Below are positions 16,485 through 24,994 of a DNA stretch of 64,000 nt, in pieces; the stretch's first letter is position 1, and each line of letters begins with the position of its first letter. A program made the position numbers and the translations under genes. The stretch is taken from NCBI RefSeq assembly GCF_001543245.1, contig NZ_CP014163.1, forward strand, positions 1,284,387 to 1,348,386, in the 5' to 3' direction. The notes under the pieces were generated by a model that worked only from the letters and a program-made list of their open reading frames with translations, was not told the origin of the DNA and ran no database searches. The DNA is from Aerococcus urinaehominis (GTDB taxonomy: Bacteria; Bacillota; Bacilli; Lactobacillales; Aerococcaceae).

Positions 16485-17426
16485 ATGATGCGTCGAAGTG
16501 ATAAAATAAAGGGAGGCCGGGCAAAATCTAGGCGCTCCAAGTGGTGGTTACTACCTTTAGTCTTGCTTGTTATTGTCCTGGTTGGTTTGGGAAGTGTGTA
16601 TTTTACGGCTCAAAAAACAGCTGACCAACTGTATGAATCTAGTAGCCAGAATCGACAAGTTTTGCGCGATAGCAATAAGGTCTTAGACAGAAAAGAACCG
16701 GTTTCTATTCTTTTACTAGGTATGGATAGTGGTGGCGGTCGAACAACCGGAGAACGTAACACTGATGTCATGATTTTAGTGACAATTAATCCAAATGACC
16801 ATTCAGCTAAAATGTTGAGTATTCCTCGTGATACTTATAGCCAGACGATTGATGATAAAATTAATGCAGCGTATGCCTACGGTGGTAGCGAGGGAGCGAT
16901 TAACGCAGTCCAAGACCTACTTAATATACCTGTGGACTATTACGCCCTGGTGAATATGGACGGTATGATGTCAATTATTGATGCCGTGGGCCCAATCCAG
17001 GTCTATAATAATTTTGCTTTTGCTAATGGTGGTTACCAATTCCCTGAAGGTGAGATCGAACTATCAAGTGGTGATGAGGCCTTAGAATGGGTTCGGATGC
17101 GTTATGAAGATCCAGAGGGAGATTATGGTCGTAACCGTCGGCAGAGAGAGATTTTACTGGGGATACTGCGTAAGTATGCGCGTGTTAGTTCCTTAACTGA
17201 TATCAGGCCCCTTCTCGATGTCGTGACTGATAATGTCCGTACAGATATGACGCTAAATGAGATGGTTCGGGCTGGCTTAAGTTATCGGGTGCCATCAGAA
17301 GCTGTTGAGGAGATGACCTTAATAGGTCAGCCTGACCAGTCAACCGGTGTTTATTATAATATTGTTGGCCAAGATCAGCTCGATGAAGTTAGCCAAACCC
17401 TCAGAAGCCATCTAGAGCTAGATTAG
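16485..17426 (+). CDS. LytR-CpsA-Psr (LCP) family wall-polymer ligase, short form
   Basis: A 313-residue paralogue of the preceding gene with a basic N-terminus, a membrane helix at about 21-43 and the LCP core (SILLLGMDSGGG, RNTDVMILVTINP, LSIPRDTY, DYYALVNMDG). It lacks the acidic tail and ends soon after the core, the common LCP length. The 47-base gap and GAAGGAG site suggest cotranscription with the long form. ATG 16485 and 16488 are both possible. Together the pair probably anchors the polysaccharide made by the cluster at the left of the window, but substrate is inferred. Confidence 0.93.
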   Translation: MMRRSDKIKGGRAKSRRSKWWLLPLVLLVIVLVGLGSVYFTAQKTADQLYESSSQNRQVLRDSNKVLDRKEPVSILLLGMDSGGGRTTGERNTDVMILVTINPNDHSAKMLSIPRDTYSQTIDDKINAAYAYGGSEGAINAVQDLLNIPVDYYALVNMDGMMSIIDAVGPIQVYNNFAFANGGYQFPEGEIELSSGDEALEWVRMRYEDPEGDYGRNRRQREILLGILRKYARVSSLTDIRPLLDVVTDNVRTDMTLNEMVRAGLSYRVPSEAVEEMTLIGQPDQSTGVYYNIVGQDQLDEVSQTLRSHLELD

Positions 17427-17542
17427 GAGTTTATAATATCAGCTAGCTAAGAAAAGTGCTTACGCATCAGGATGACTTTCTAACTGGTATCACAGTCCCT
17501 TCAATTTTAATATAGTGCAGAATAGGAAATGGAGGCTAAAAA

Positions 17543-18424
17543 ATGATTGCAGTTCTTGGTTCAATTTCAACAGATTTTGTTGTTACGACTAATCGCTTGC
17601 CGCAAAGAGGCGAGACAGTGTACGGGGAAGATTTTTCAACCCTATTTGGTGGTAAGGGGGCTAACCAGGCTGTGGCTGCTGCGCGTTTGGGCGGCCAGGT
17701 AGCCATGTTTGGTTGCGTAGGTGACGATATGTTTGCCCAAGCCTTACTTGATAACTTGGTAGCCCATCGCATTGATGTCACTAGTGTTGAAACAGTTGCT
17801 GGTCAGCCGTCTGGATCAGCCCATATTACCCTGCATGAGGGTGATAATGCGATCATTTATGTACCTGGTGCTAATCAGCACGTTGATACGGCTTATATAG
17901 ACCGGGTAGCTGACAAATTGTTTAGCCATCAACTAATTGTTTTACAAAATGAGATTCCTATAGAGACGGTTAAATATGTTATCGAATTGGCTAATCAAAA
18001 TGATATTGATATTGTTTATGATCCAGCACCTTCTGTGGCAATTGGAGCTGATTATCTAGCCAAGGTCACTTATTTAACACCTAATGAAACTGAATTAGCC
18101 GATTTATTTTCCCAAGGTTTAGACCAAGCTTGCCAAGACATGCCAAACCAGTTGATTGTTACTCTAGGCGGTGACGGTTTAGCTTACCATAATGGTCAAG
18201 AACTAGTTAGGATGCCAGCTTTATCTAGCAAAGTTGTGGATACGACTGGGGCTGGTGATACCTTTGCTGGTGCTTTTGCGTTAGCGCTTAGTCAGGGACA
18301 AGCACTCCATCAAGCTTTGACTTTTGCGAGTCTAGCTGCTAGTATCTCAGTAACTAAAAAGGGCGCTCAGTCTGGTATGCCAACTGAAGATGAACTAAAG
18401 GCTCATCCAAGCTATAATAATTAG
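17543..18424 (+). CDS. rbsK: Ribokinase (PfkB family)
   Basis: A 293-residue cytoplasmic sugar kinase. It shows the PfkB N-terminal signature (GGKGANQAVAAARLG, residues about 38-52) and the ATP-site signature DTTGAGDTFAGAFA with the catalytic Asp. The N-terminus MIAVLGSISTDFVV and overall length fit ribokinase, which phosphorylates D-ribose to ribose 5-phosphate. No ribose transporter, RbsD or RbsR is adjacent, so supply of ribose or a different pentose substrate is open. Start ATG 17543 follows a GGAGG site. It converges on the MFS gene across a palindromic terminator. Confidence 0.88.
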   Translation: MIAVLGSISTDFVVTTNRLPQRGETVYGEDFSTLFGGKGANQAVAAARLGGQVAMFGCVGDDMFAQALLDNLVAHRIDVTSVETVAGQPSGSAHITLHEGDNAIIYVPGANQHVDTAYIDRVADKLFSHQLIVLQNEIPIETVKYVIELANQNDIDIVYDPAPSVAIGADYLAKVTYLTPNETELADLFSQGLDQACQDMPNQLIVTLGGDGLAYHNGQELVRMPALSSKVVDTTGAGDTFAGAFALALSQGQALHQALTFASLAASISVTKKGAQSGMPTEDELKAHPSYNN

Positions 18425-18438
18425 AATTTTGAACGCGA

Positions 18439-18476
18439 AAATGGGTCCGTATCCTAGCTAGGATACGGACCCATTT
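18439..18476. terminator. Perfect 38-bp palindrome, bidirectional terminator
   Basis: AAATGGGTCCGTATCCTAG is followed immediately by its exact reverse complement with no designed loop. It lies between the convergent rbsK and MFS genes and so most likely terminates both. The flanking T-runs are short. Confidence 0.75.
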
Positions 18477-18490
18477 GTCTATAGTATTAT

Positions 18491-19729
18491 TTAATATTTA
18501 GTTTTTGCTTGACGGTATGAAGTGATAATCATGAAAGCTGCAAGGCCACTTGCAATAGCGAGGACCAGCCAAGAAACTTGGTAGGAATTAGCTAAATCAG
18601 CAATGGTTGCCGTAACTAGTGATCCAACCGCCATACCTAACATGGTTGCAGATTGGACCATACCATAGGCCTTAGCGTAAGAACCTGCCCTAAAGATATC
18701 AGCAGAAATCAGAGGCGGCATAATTGTACCAATGGCATTACCTAAACCGAAAGTGATGGCAGCAATATAGGCTAAAGGCAGATGGCTGGCTTGGGTCATC
18801 AGTAGGTAGGTGGCTACTAAAAGGCCAGCAGCATAGATAGTTGAGACGACGATACCAGTTTTATCATTCACTTTACCAAGTATTAATTTTCCGATAATAC
18901 CGATACCTGAGTAAAGAGAAATCAATGTGGCAGCTGTACTGGGACCATGTAACTCAGTAAAGAAAGGCGGAAATTGGCCTAGACCTCCGTTATTTACAAT
19001 CCCGATTAAGACACTAGCTACTAAAAGAGCAATAAAGAAAGCATTGGTCTTGACTTGGTCAAAATCTAGGCCACTTTCTGTTGCTGTATCACTGACCTTG
19101 CCGGTTTGATTGTCGCCCAGGTTAGCCCCATAAGCTTGGAGACCCATTTCTTCTGGATATGGTTTAAAAATAAATAGGCCAATAGGTAAAACGATAATTA
19201 ACATAATTATTGCATAAGCCAGATAAGTCATACGCCAGCCAAAGTTACCAATTAAAAAGGTTACTAATTGACTAAAAATAATGCCACCAATACCAAGTCC
19301 TGACATAGCATAAGAAGTGGCTAGACCGCGATCTTTAACGAACCAGTGGTTAATCAAAAGGCCTACAGGAATCATAGTTGTAGCTAAGTAACCAAAACCA
19401 GCTAGGATGGACAGGGCATAGAAAACCCAAATATTGGGGGCAAAAGCGTATCCAGCTAATCCTAAAATATAGCAGATTAATCCCATACAAAAACTTTGCT
19501 TAAAATGACCACTAGCCATTTTTTGTGACATCGATGGGGAAAAAATGACACTGATAATAAGAATTAATAAATTTGAGATAGCAAATTGGCCATTAGAAAC
19601 CCCAAACTCACTGGTTACTGGTCCTTGGAAAATATTAGCCACAGCTACAGCAGCAGGGCCAGTGATGGCTAGGACGATGGCTGAAGCAATTACAATCCAC
19701 CAACCATAAAAAACTTTGTTTTTTTTCAC
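18491..19729 (-). CDS. MFS transporter, oxalate/formate antiporter (OFA) type
   Basis: A 412-residue protein with 12 membrane helices. The start VKKNKVFYGWWIVIASAIVLAI is characteristic of the OFA/monocarboxylate MFS subfamily (YGWWIV motif), and GLGIGGIIFS in the fourth-fifth helix region fits. It probably carries a small organic acid; the substrate cannot be read from sequence. GTG 19729 is chosen because AGGAGG lies six bases before it; an upstream in-frame ATG at 19765 has no site. Monocistronic on the minus strand and divergent from galE. Confidence 0.85.
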   Translation of the reverse strand: MKKNKVFYGWWIVIASAIVLAITGPAAVAVANIFQGPVTSEFGVSNGQFAISNLLILIISVIFSPSMSQKMASGHFKQSFCMGLICYILGLAGYAFAPNIWVFYALSILAGFGYLATTMIPVGLLINHWFVKDRGLATSYAMSGLGIGGIIFSQLVTFLIGNFGWRMTYLAYAIIMLIIVLPIGLFIFKPYPEEMGLQAYGANLGDNQTGKVSDTATESGLDFDQVKTNAFFIALLVASVLIGIVNNGGLGQFPPFFTELHGPSTAATLISLYSGIGIIGKLILGKVNDKTGIVVSTIYAAGLLVATYLLMTQASHLPLAYIAAITFGLGNAIGTIMPPLISADIFRAGSYAKAYGMVQSATMLGMAVGSLVTATIADLANSYQVSWLVLAIASGLAAFMIITSYRQAKTKY

Positions 19730-19863
19730 ATTATTCCTCCTAAAAATATAGTGTCTTTTTATCATATCAAATTTCCTGAAAAGAGGTTAAGAATTATGAT
19801 TATTTTACTGGACTTTTTCTATTATGGTAAAATAGGCTAAAGATCTGAAAGGAGTGCTAGCAT

Positions 19864-20874
19864 ATGGCGATTTTAGTAACGGGAGGGACCGGTTTTATCG
19901 GATCTCACACCAGTATAGAACTGATAAAAGCTGGTTACGATGTAGTTATTGTCGATGACTACTCTAATAGTAAGCCCCTAGTTTTAGACCGAATAGAGGA
20001 AATTTCTGGTGTCCGGCCAACCTTTTACCAACTTAATGTGCTAGACCGAGAAGCCTTGCGCCAGGTTTTTCGTAATGAGGAGATTGAGGCGGTTATCCAT
20101 TTTGCTGCCTTTAAGGCAGTGGGTGAATCGGTTGAAAAGCCGCTAGCCTATTATCACAATAACCTAGGTGGCTTAGTGGCTGTTTTAGAAGTTATGGCTG
20201 AATTTGATGTGAAGAAGATCGTATTCTCCTCTTCAGCCACCGTTTATGGCATGGATAATCAGTCACCTTTAACTGAAGATTTACCTACCTCTGCAATCAA
20301 TCCTTATGGCTACACCAAGGTAATGAATGAGCAAATTTTACGCGACCTTTATCACGCCCATCCTGAATGGTCTGTCATGGTCTTACGCTACTTTAATCCA
20401 ATCGGTGCCCATCCATCTGGCTTAATCGGAGAAGATCCTCAGGGTATTCCCAATAATATTATGCCATACATTACCCAGGTAGCTATTGGCAAACTTGACC
20501 ATTTAAATGTTTTTGGTGATGATTATGACACGCCAGATGGTACCGGTGTCCGCGACTATATTCATGTCGTTGACCTAGCTAAGGGCCATGTGGATGCTAT
20601 TGGCTATGCCCTAAAAAATAAAGGTTTAGAGGTTGTCAATCTCGGCACCGGGGAAGGTTATTCTGTGTTAGATCTCGTAACCAATTTTGAAGCTGCTAAC
20701 GATGTTGAGATTCCATATGAAATCACTAACCGCCGTCCCGGTGATGTGGCCACTTGCTACGCTGATGCTAGTTATGCCAAAGAATTGATGGGTTGGCAAG
20801 CTGAACATAATTTAGCGGATATGTGTCGAGATGCCTGGAATTGGCAAAAAAATAATCCCAATGGCTTCAATTAA
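19864..20874 (+). CDS. galE: UDP-glucose/UDP-HexNAc 4-epimerase
   Basis: A 336-residue short-chain dehydrogenase-type epimerase. It has the NAD-binding GGTGFIGSHT (residues 7-16), SSSATVYG with the catalytic Ser/Thr, YGYTK with the catalytic Tyr-Lys, and the GalE-specific LRYFNPIGAHPSGLIGEDP. It interconverts UDP-Glc and UDP-Gal, and often UDP-GlcNAc and UDP-GalNAc. It leads an operon with a GT4 gene and a UDP-HexNAc dehydrogenase, so it may feed amino-sugar precursors into a wall polymer rather than galactose catabolism; no galK or galT is nearby. AAAGGAG precedes ATG 19864. Confidence 0.95.
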   Translation: MAILVTGGTGFIGSHTSIELIKAGYDVVIVDDYSNSKPLVLDRIEEISGVRPTFYQLNVLDREALRQVFRNEEIEAVIHFAAFKAVGESVEKPLAYYHNNLGGLVAVLEVMAEFDVKKIVFSSSATVYGMDNQSPLTEDLPTSAINPYGYTKVMNEQILRDLYHAHPEWSVMVLRYFNPIGAHPSGLIGEDPQGIPNNIMPYITQVAIGKLDHLNVFGDDYDTPDGTGVRDYIHVVDLAKGHVDAIGYALKNKGLEVVNLGTGEGYSVLDLVTNFEAANDVEIPYEITNRRPGDVATCYADASYAKELMGWQAEHNLADMCRDAWNWQKNNPNGFN

Positions 20875-20892
20875 TAGGGGTGAAACCAAGTT

Positions 20893-22023
20893 ATGGCCAA
20901 GGTATTACATATCAATTCAAACTATTTAACTTCTAAATTACATGAGAATTTAATGGATCGTCTACAAACTAGTGAGTTTGACAACCAGGTTTATATGCCG
21001 ATTAAGATAGAAACAGAGCAACAGTTTTTGTATGAATCTAAGCATCCGGTTTACCATCCTGTTACCTTTAAAAATAGAGACAAGGTGTTTTATCGATTAA
21101 AACAGCGTAAAATTTTAAAGCAGTTACTAGACTTGGTCAATCCGAATGAGTACGACTTAGTGCATGCGCATACCCTTTTCACTGATGGGAATGTGGCTCT
21201 GACCCTAAAGGAGCGCTATGGCCTGCCCTATATAGTGGCTGTGCGTGGCTATACGGATATTAATAGTTTTTTTAAAAAGCGGATTGATTTAAGGCCCCGT
21301 GGGCGACGAATTTTAGACCAAGCAGATCGCATTGTATTTTTATCACAAAAAAATTGTGAAGAGCTTCTAGACAAATATATTAAAGAGCCCGGATTACGTC
21401 GTAGTCTAGAGACAAAAATAGAGATTATTCCTAATGGGATAGATGATATATACTTCGAAAAGCAAGGGTTAGCTAAGCATCTATCTAGCCAGCAGGTTAT
21501 TAATTTTATCGAAGTTGGGAAATTAATGCCATTGAAAAATCAGCATTTAGCTAGCCAAGGAATTTATGATTACCAGGAACAATCAGGACGGGCAAGTCAA
21601 TTTAATATGGTGGGGAAAAAGGTAGACCAGGAGTATGTAGACCGGATATTTAACCAATCACAATTAAAGATTAATTATTATGAGGTTATGACACCTAGTC
21701 AATTAATTGATTTTATGCGGACCCAGGATATCTTTATTATGCCTTCTTTATACGAAACTTTTGGTTTGGTTTATCCGGAAGCTTTAAGTCAGGGTTTGCC
21801 CATAATATACTCTAAAGACCAAGGTTTCGATGGTCAGTTCCCTGAGGGATATGTCGGCTACCGGGTCGACCCCAATTCTAGTCAAGATATTGCTGATAAA
21901 ATTGCACTAATTGTTGAAAATTACGACCAGTTATCAGCAAATGCGACTGAAGCTTATAAAAAATTTAATTGGGATAATTTAGCACAAGAGTATATAGAAA
22001 TTTATCGCGATATCACAAGTTAG
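20893..22023 (+). CDS. Glycosyltransferase family 4
   Basis: A 376-residue GT-B enzyme. The N-terminal domain has HAHTLFTDGNVAL and the C-terminal domain has FIEVGKLMPLKNQHLA and FIMPSLYETFGLVYPEALSQGLPIIYSK, a clear GT4 donor site with the E-x7-E glutamates in ETFGLVYPE. It is cytoplasmic, with no signal peptide or helix. It lies 18 bases after galE and five before the dehydrogenase in one operon, suggesting that it adds a sugar made by its neighbours. Acceptor unknown. Confidence 0.87.
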   Translation: MAKVLHINSNYLTSKLHENLMDRLQTSEFDNQVYMPIKIETEQQFLYESKHPVYHPVTFKNRDKVFYRLKQRKILKQLLDLVNPNEYDLVHAHTLFTDGNVALTLKERYGLPYIVAVRGYTDINSFFKKRIDLRPRGRRILDQADRIVFLSQKNCEELLDKYIKEPGLRRSLETKIEIIPNGIDDIYFEKQGLAKHLSSQQVINFIEVGKLMPLKNQHLASQGIYDYQEQSGRASQFNMVGKKVDQEYVDRIFNQSQLKINYYEVMTPSQLIDFMRTQDIFIMPSLYETFGLVYPEALSQGLPIIYSKDQGFDGQFPEGYVGYRVDPNSSQDIADKIALIVENYDQLSANATEAYKKFNWDNLAQEYIEIYRDITS

Positions 22024-22034
22024 GAGATATGAGA

Positions 22035-23354
22035 ATGAGTTTGCATGAAAAACTATTAGCTAGAACAGAAAAATTGTCAGTGGTTGGTTTAGGCTACGTT
22101 GGTATGCCTATTGCAATTGCTTTTGCTAAACATGTTGATGTGATAGGCTATGATAATAATCAAGCCAAAGTTGAGAAGTACTTGCAAGGTCAAGATCCGA
22201 CTATGGAAGTTGGCGACCAGGCAATTAAGGAAACCAGTATGACTTTTACATCTGATGTTACGCGCTTACGAGAAGCTAAATTCCATATTGTAGCTGTTCC
22301 TACACCAATTAATCAAGATAAAACGCCTGACTTAACACCAGTTACAAGTGCAACAAGAAGTTTAGGTGAAAATTTGCAAAAAGGCTCTGTTGTTGTTTAT
22401 GAATCTACAGTTTATCCTGGTGTTACAGAAGAAATCTGTATTCCACTTCTAGAAGAAGCGTCTGGTCTTAAACATGGTCATGATTTTATCGTGGGCTATT
22501 CACCAGAACGGATTAATCCTGGTGATAAGATTAATCGTTTAGAAACTATTGTTAAAATTGTATCTGCTTCAGATAACAATTATTTAGATGATATCGCAAA
22601 AGTCTATGAAATAGTTGTTGAGGCTGGTGTTTATCGAGCATCAAGTATGAAAGTTGCTGAGGCAGCTAAGGTAGTTGAGAATAGCCAACGGGATATTAAT
22701 ATTGCCTTTATGAATGAGCTAGCGCTAGTATTTGACCGTATGGGGATCGATTCGCAAGATGTTATTGATGCGATGAATACCAAGTGGAATGCTCTTGGTT
22801 TTACACCTGGATTAGTTGGTGGTCATTGTATTGGTGTTGATCCTTATTATTTTGTCTATGAAGCCGAGAATTTAGGCTATCATAGCCGCTTAATTGCAGC
22901 CGGTCGGCAAATAAATGATAGTATGGGTGAGTTTATTGCAGATAAGGTTATAAAACAGTTAGTAGTCACTGGTAAATGTCCTAAAGCAGCAAATGTTGTT
23001 ATTTTAGGACTGACTTTCAAAGAGGGGACACCAGATATCCAGAACTCTAAAGTTACCGATATTATTGACCGTTTACAAGAATATGATATTAAACCACAAG
23101 TGGTTGATCCTTGGGCCGATGCAACCGATGTTAAAGAAACTTATGGTCTAGAACTTCTTGAAATGTCGGCTATTAGTCAAGCAGACTGCTTAGTCTTTAC
23201 GGTTGGACATCCAGAATTTAAAGACTTAAGCTATGCTACCGTTAATCAATGGTTTAAAGAAATGCCTAATGAAGAGAAAATAATTATTGATGTGAAGAGT
23301 ATTCTTAATAAAGAAAGTTATCAGGCATCCGGGTACAATTTCTGGCGTCTGTAA
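22035..23354 (+). CDS. UDP-N-acetylhexosamine 6-dehydrogenase (WbpA/WbpO/TviB/CapL family)
   Basis: A 439-residue nucleotide-sugar dehydrogenase. It has an N-terminal NAD fold VVGLGYVGMPIA (residues about 16-27), the middle signature VGGHCIGVDPYYF with the catalytic Cys, and a UDP-binding C-domain (GLTFKEGTPDIQNSK). VGGHCIGVDPYY separates the HexNAc group from plain UDP-glucose dehydrogenases, which have a different context around the Cys. The product would be UDP-GlcNAcA or UDP-GalNAcA, an acidic precursor for an anionic polysaccharide. ATG 22035 is preferred because TAGGAGA is eight bases upstream; ATG 22029 is too close. Confidence 0.88.
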   Translation: MSLHEKLLARTEKLSVVGLGYVGMPIAIAFAKHVDVIGYDNNQAKVEKYLQGQDPTMEVGDQAIKETSMTFTSDVTRLREAKFHIVAVPTPINQDKTPDLTPVTSATRSLGENLQKGSVVVYESTVYPGVTEEICIPLLEEASGLKHGHDFIVGYSPERINPGDKINRLETIVKIVSASDNNYLDDIAKVYEIVVEAGVYRASSMKVAEAAKVVENSQRDINIAFMNELALVFDRMGIDSQDVIDAMNTKWNALGFTPGLVGGHCIGVDPYYFVYEAENLGYHSRLIAAGRQINDSMGEFIADKVIKQLVVTGKCPKAANVVILGLTFKEGTPDIQNSKVTDIIDRLQEYDIKPQVVDPWADATDVKETYGLELLEMSAISQADCLVFTVGHPEFKDLSYATVNQWFKEMPNEEKIIIDVKSILNKESYQASGYNFWRL

Positions 23355-23367
23355 ATATAAAAAAACT

Positions 23368-23396
23368 ACCCCCCAGCAATTTATCAGCTAGGGGGT
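23368..23396. terminator. Bidirectional terminator
   Basis: Stem ACCCCCCAGC/GCTAGGGGGT with one C-A mismatch and a 9-base loop, with A-run on the left and T-rich sequence on the right. It lies between the dehydrogenase and the convergent PH-domain gene. Confidence 0.75.
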
Positions 23397-23426
23397 TAAT
23401 TTACTTTTATGGAACAAGCCAGCCAA

Positions 23427-23801
23427 TTAAAGAATTGCTTGTGCTAAAGCTTGTTGAACTTCTTTAACTAATTTATCTCCGCGAAATTGCAGGGCGTAGA
23501 CTGGGTCTGTCGCGCTAGATATATAAATGTCTAATTCAGAATCCAAGTCAAAACTGCCAGCTAATTCGACTGAAAAACGGGAGATTGACCGGTAGGGTAA
23601 ACTTGAAAAAGCTTTTTTCTTGCCAATCCCTTGAATGTCAACAATAATTAGACGGTGGCTAGTAAAGATAATGTAGTCGCGAACTAGCTTATAATTTAGT
23701 TCGATTGTTTCTCCAGGAATTAAGTAATCGGCTAAAAGTCGCTCGGCTTCTTCCGGGCTACCACTTGATGCATTACCAAATAAACCACTAAAAAGACTCA
23801 T
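23427..23801 (-). CDS. Bacterial PH-domain protein (bPH_1 type)
   Basis: A 124-residue soluble protein. After a Gly/Ser-rich start (MSLFSGLFGNASSG) the sequence ERLLADYLIPGETIELNYKLVRDYIIFTSHRLIIVD matches the start of the bacterial PH fold (PF08000-type), including the typical FTSHRLI strand; YRSISRFSVE also fits. These proteins may bind membrane or partner proteins; function is not known. The frame is open to 23981, but AGGGAGG just before ATG 23801 fixes the start. It is divergent from recX, with the recX start region overlapping the longer frame. Confidence 0.8.
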   Translation of the reverse strand: MSLFSGLFGNASSGSPEEAERLLADYLIPGETIELNYKLVRDYIIFTSHRLIIVDIQGIGKKKAFSSLPYRSISRFSVELAGSFDLDSELDIYISSATDPVYALQFRGDKLVKEVQQALAQAIL

Positions 23802-23895
23802 AGGTTTCCCTCCTTTTTTATAAAGTATAACATGTGAAATAGGACCAGGGACATATATGATATACTCGGGGAAATAAAGAGGAAAGGAGAAGTTT

Positions 23896-24990
23896 ATGTC
23901 TGCTCGAAAAAAGGGACCAGTTCGTTTGTCAGATTTATCAGGTTCTGCTAAGACTTCAAATTGGTCCAAAACCAGAGACATTCACACGGAGAAAAATAAG
24001 CAAGCGCAGCCAGTTACTGGTAAAAGCCATGAGGGTAATGCTGACGACTTAATAGCTAAAGCTAAGGCTTTAAAAGCTAGCAAAGAGCTTGAGGCTGAGG
24101 GCCAGGATAGGCAGACAAGGGCACCACAAAATGTGGATTGTCAAGCCCAGCAAAATGGAGACCAACCAGCTATCCAAGCAGGCCGGATAACGATGATTCA
24201 AGTCCAGAAAAAGAATAAAGAACGTTATAATATCTACTTGAATCAGACCTATGCTTTTGCTGTGAGTGAGAGTGTTTTAGTGCGTTTTGCCCTCCACAAG
24301 GGCCAAGAATTAGACCGAGAGATGGTTAAAAATATCAAGGCAGCGGAACGTGAATCCTGGGCCTTCCAATTAGCGACCCGCTACTTGGCCCATCGCTTAC
24401 GGTCAGAAAAAGAAGTCAGAGATAAATTAGCTAGCCAAGAAATTCTTGCTGAGGATATTGATAGAACCATCGATAAGCTAAAGGAAATGAAGCTGGTAGA
24501 TGATTTAGTTTATGGTCAAAGTTATGTACGAACTAGTAAACGCCTGCAGAAAAAAGGCCCTGGCCAAATTAGTCGTTACTTAAAGGAAAAAGGCTTGGAC
24601 CAAGAGACAATCAACCAATCGCTTCAAGAGTACAGTCAAAAAGACCAGGTAAGTAACCTGGAGGAAATAGCAAAAAAATATTTTGACCAACAATCCCGGC
24701 GCCACGCTATTAAAACTGCCCGGCAAAAAACTCAGGCTTACCTATATAGCAAGGGCTATGCCAGTGACTTAATTCGGTCAGTATTAGCTGATTTAATATC
24801 TGAACTTGACCAGGAGGATCAGAAGCAAGAAGATGAATTATTGATTAAAAGCTTTGCTAAATACTACCGACGCTACCATAAGCTCAATCCGCGTGAACGT
24901 TTGTATAAGGTTAAAAGTTTACTCTACCAAAAAGGTTTTGCTTCTGAAGCCATTAACCGGTTAGCTGACCAATATCAAGAAGAGGAATGA
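23896..24990 (+). CDS. recX: Recombination regulator RecX with long N-terminal extension
   Basis: A 364-residue protein. The RecX part starts near residue 98 (ITMIQVQKKNKERYNIYLNQTYAFAVSE) and has the three-helix repeats EKEVRDKL, LVDDLVYGQSYV, GPGQISRYLKEKGL and later copies. RecX binds and limits RecA filaments. The first 97 residues are a polar, Lys/Gln/Ala-rich, probably disordered extension that most Firmicute RecX proteins of about 260-270 residues lack. The start is firm because GGAAAGGAGAAG precedes ATG 23896. mutY follows four bases later, suggesting one DNA-maintenance operon. Confidence 0.88.
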   Translation: MSARKKGPVRLSDLSGSAKTSNWSKTRDIHTEKNKQAQPVTGKSHEGNADDLIAKAKALKASKELEAEGQDRQTRAPQNVDCQAQQNGDQPAIQAGRITMIQVQKKNKERYNIYLNQTYAFAVSESVLVRFALHKGQELDREMVKNIKAAERESWAFQLATRYLAHRLRSEKEVRDKLASQEILAEDIDRTIDKLKEMKLVDDLVYGQSYVRTSKRLQKKGPGQISRYLKEKGLDQETINQSLQEYSQKDQVSNLEEIAKKYFDQQSRRHAIKTARQKTQAYLYSKGYASDLIRSVLADLISELDQEDQKQEDELLIKSFAKYYRRYHKLNPRERLYKVKSLLYQKGFASEAINRLADQYQEEE

Positions 24991-24994
24991 TACA

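Noticed and set aside
18439-18476. 38-bp perfect palindrome as a recombination or attachment site
   Set aside because: It lies between convergent genes, like the other shared terminators here, and no recombinase or second copy is seen.
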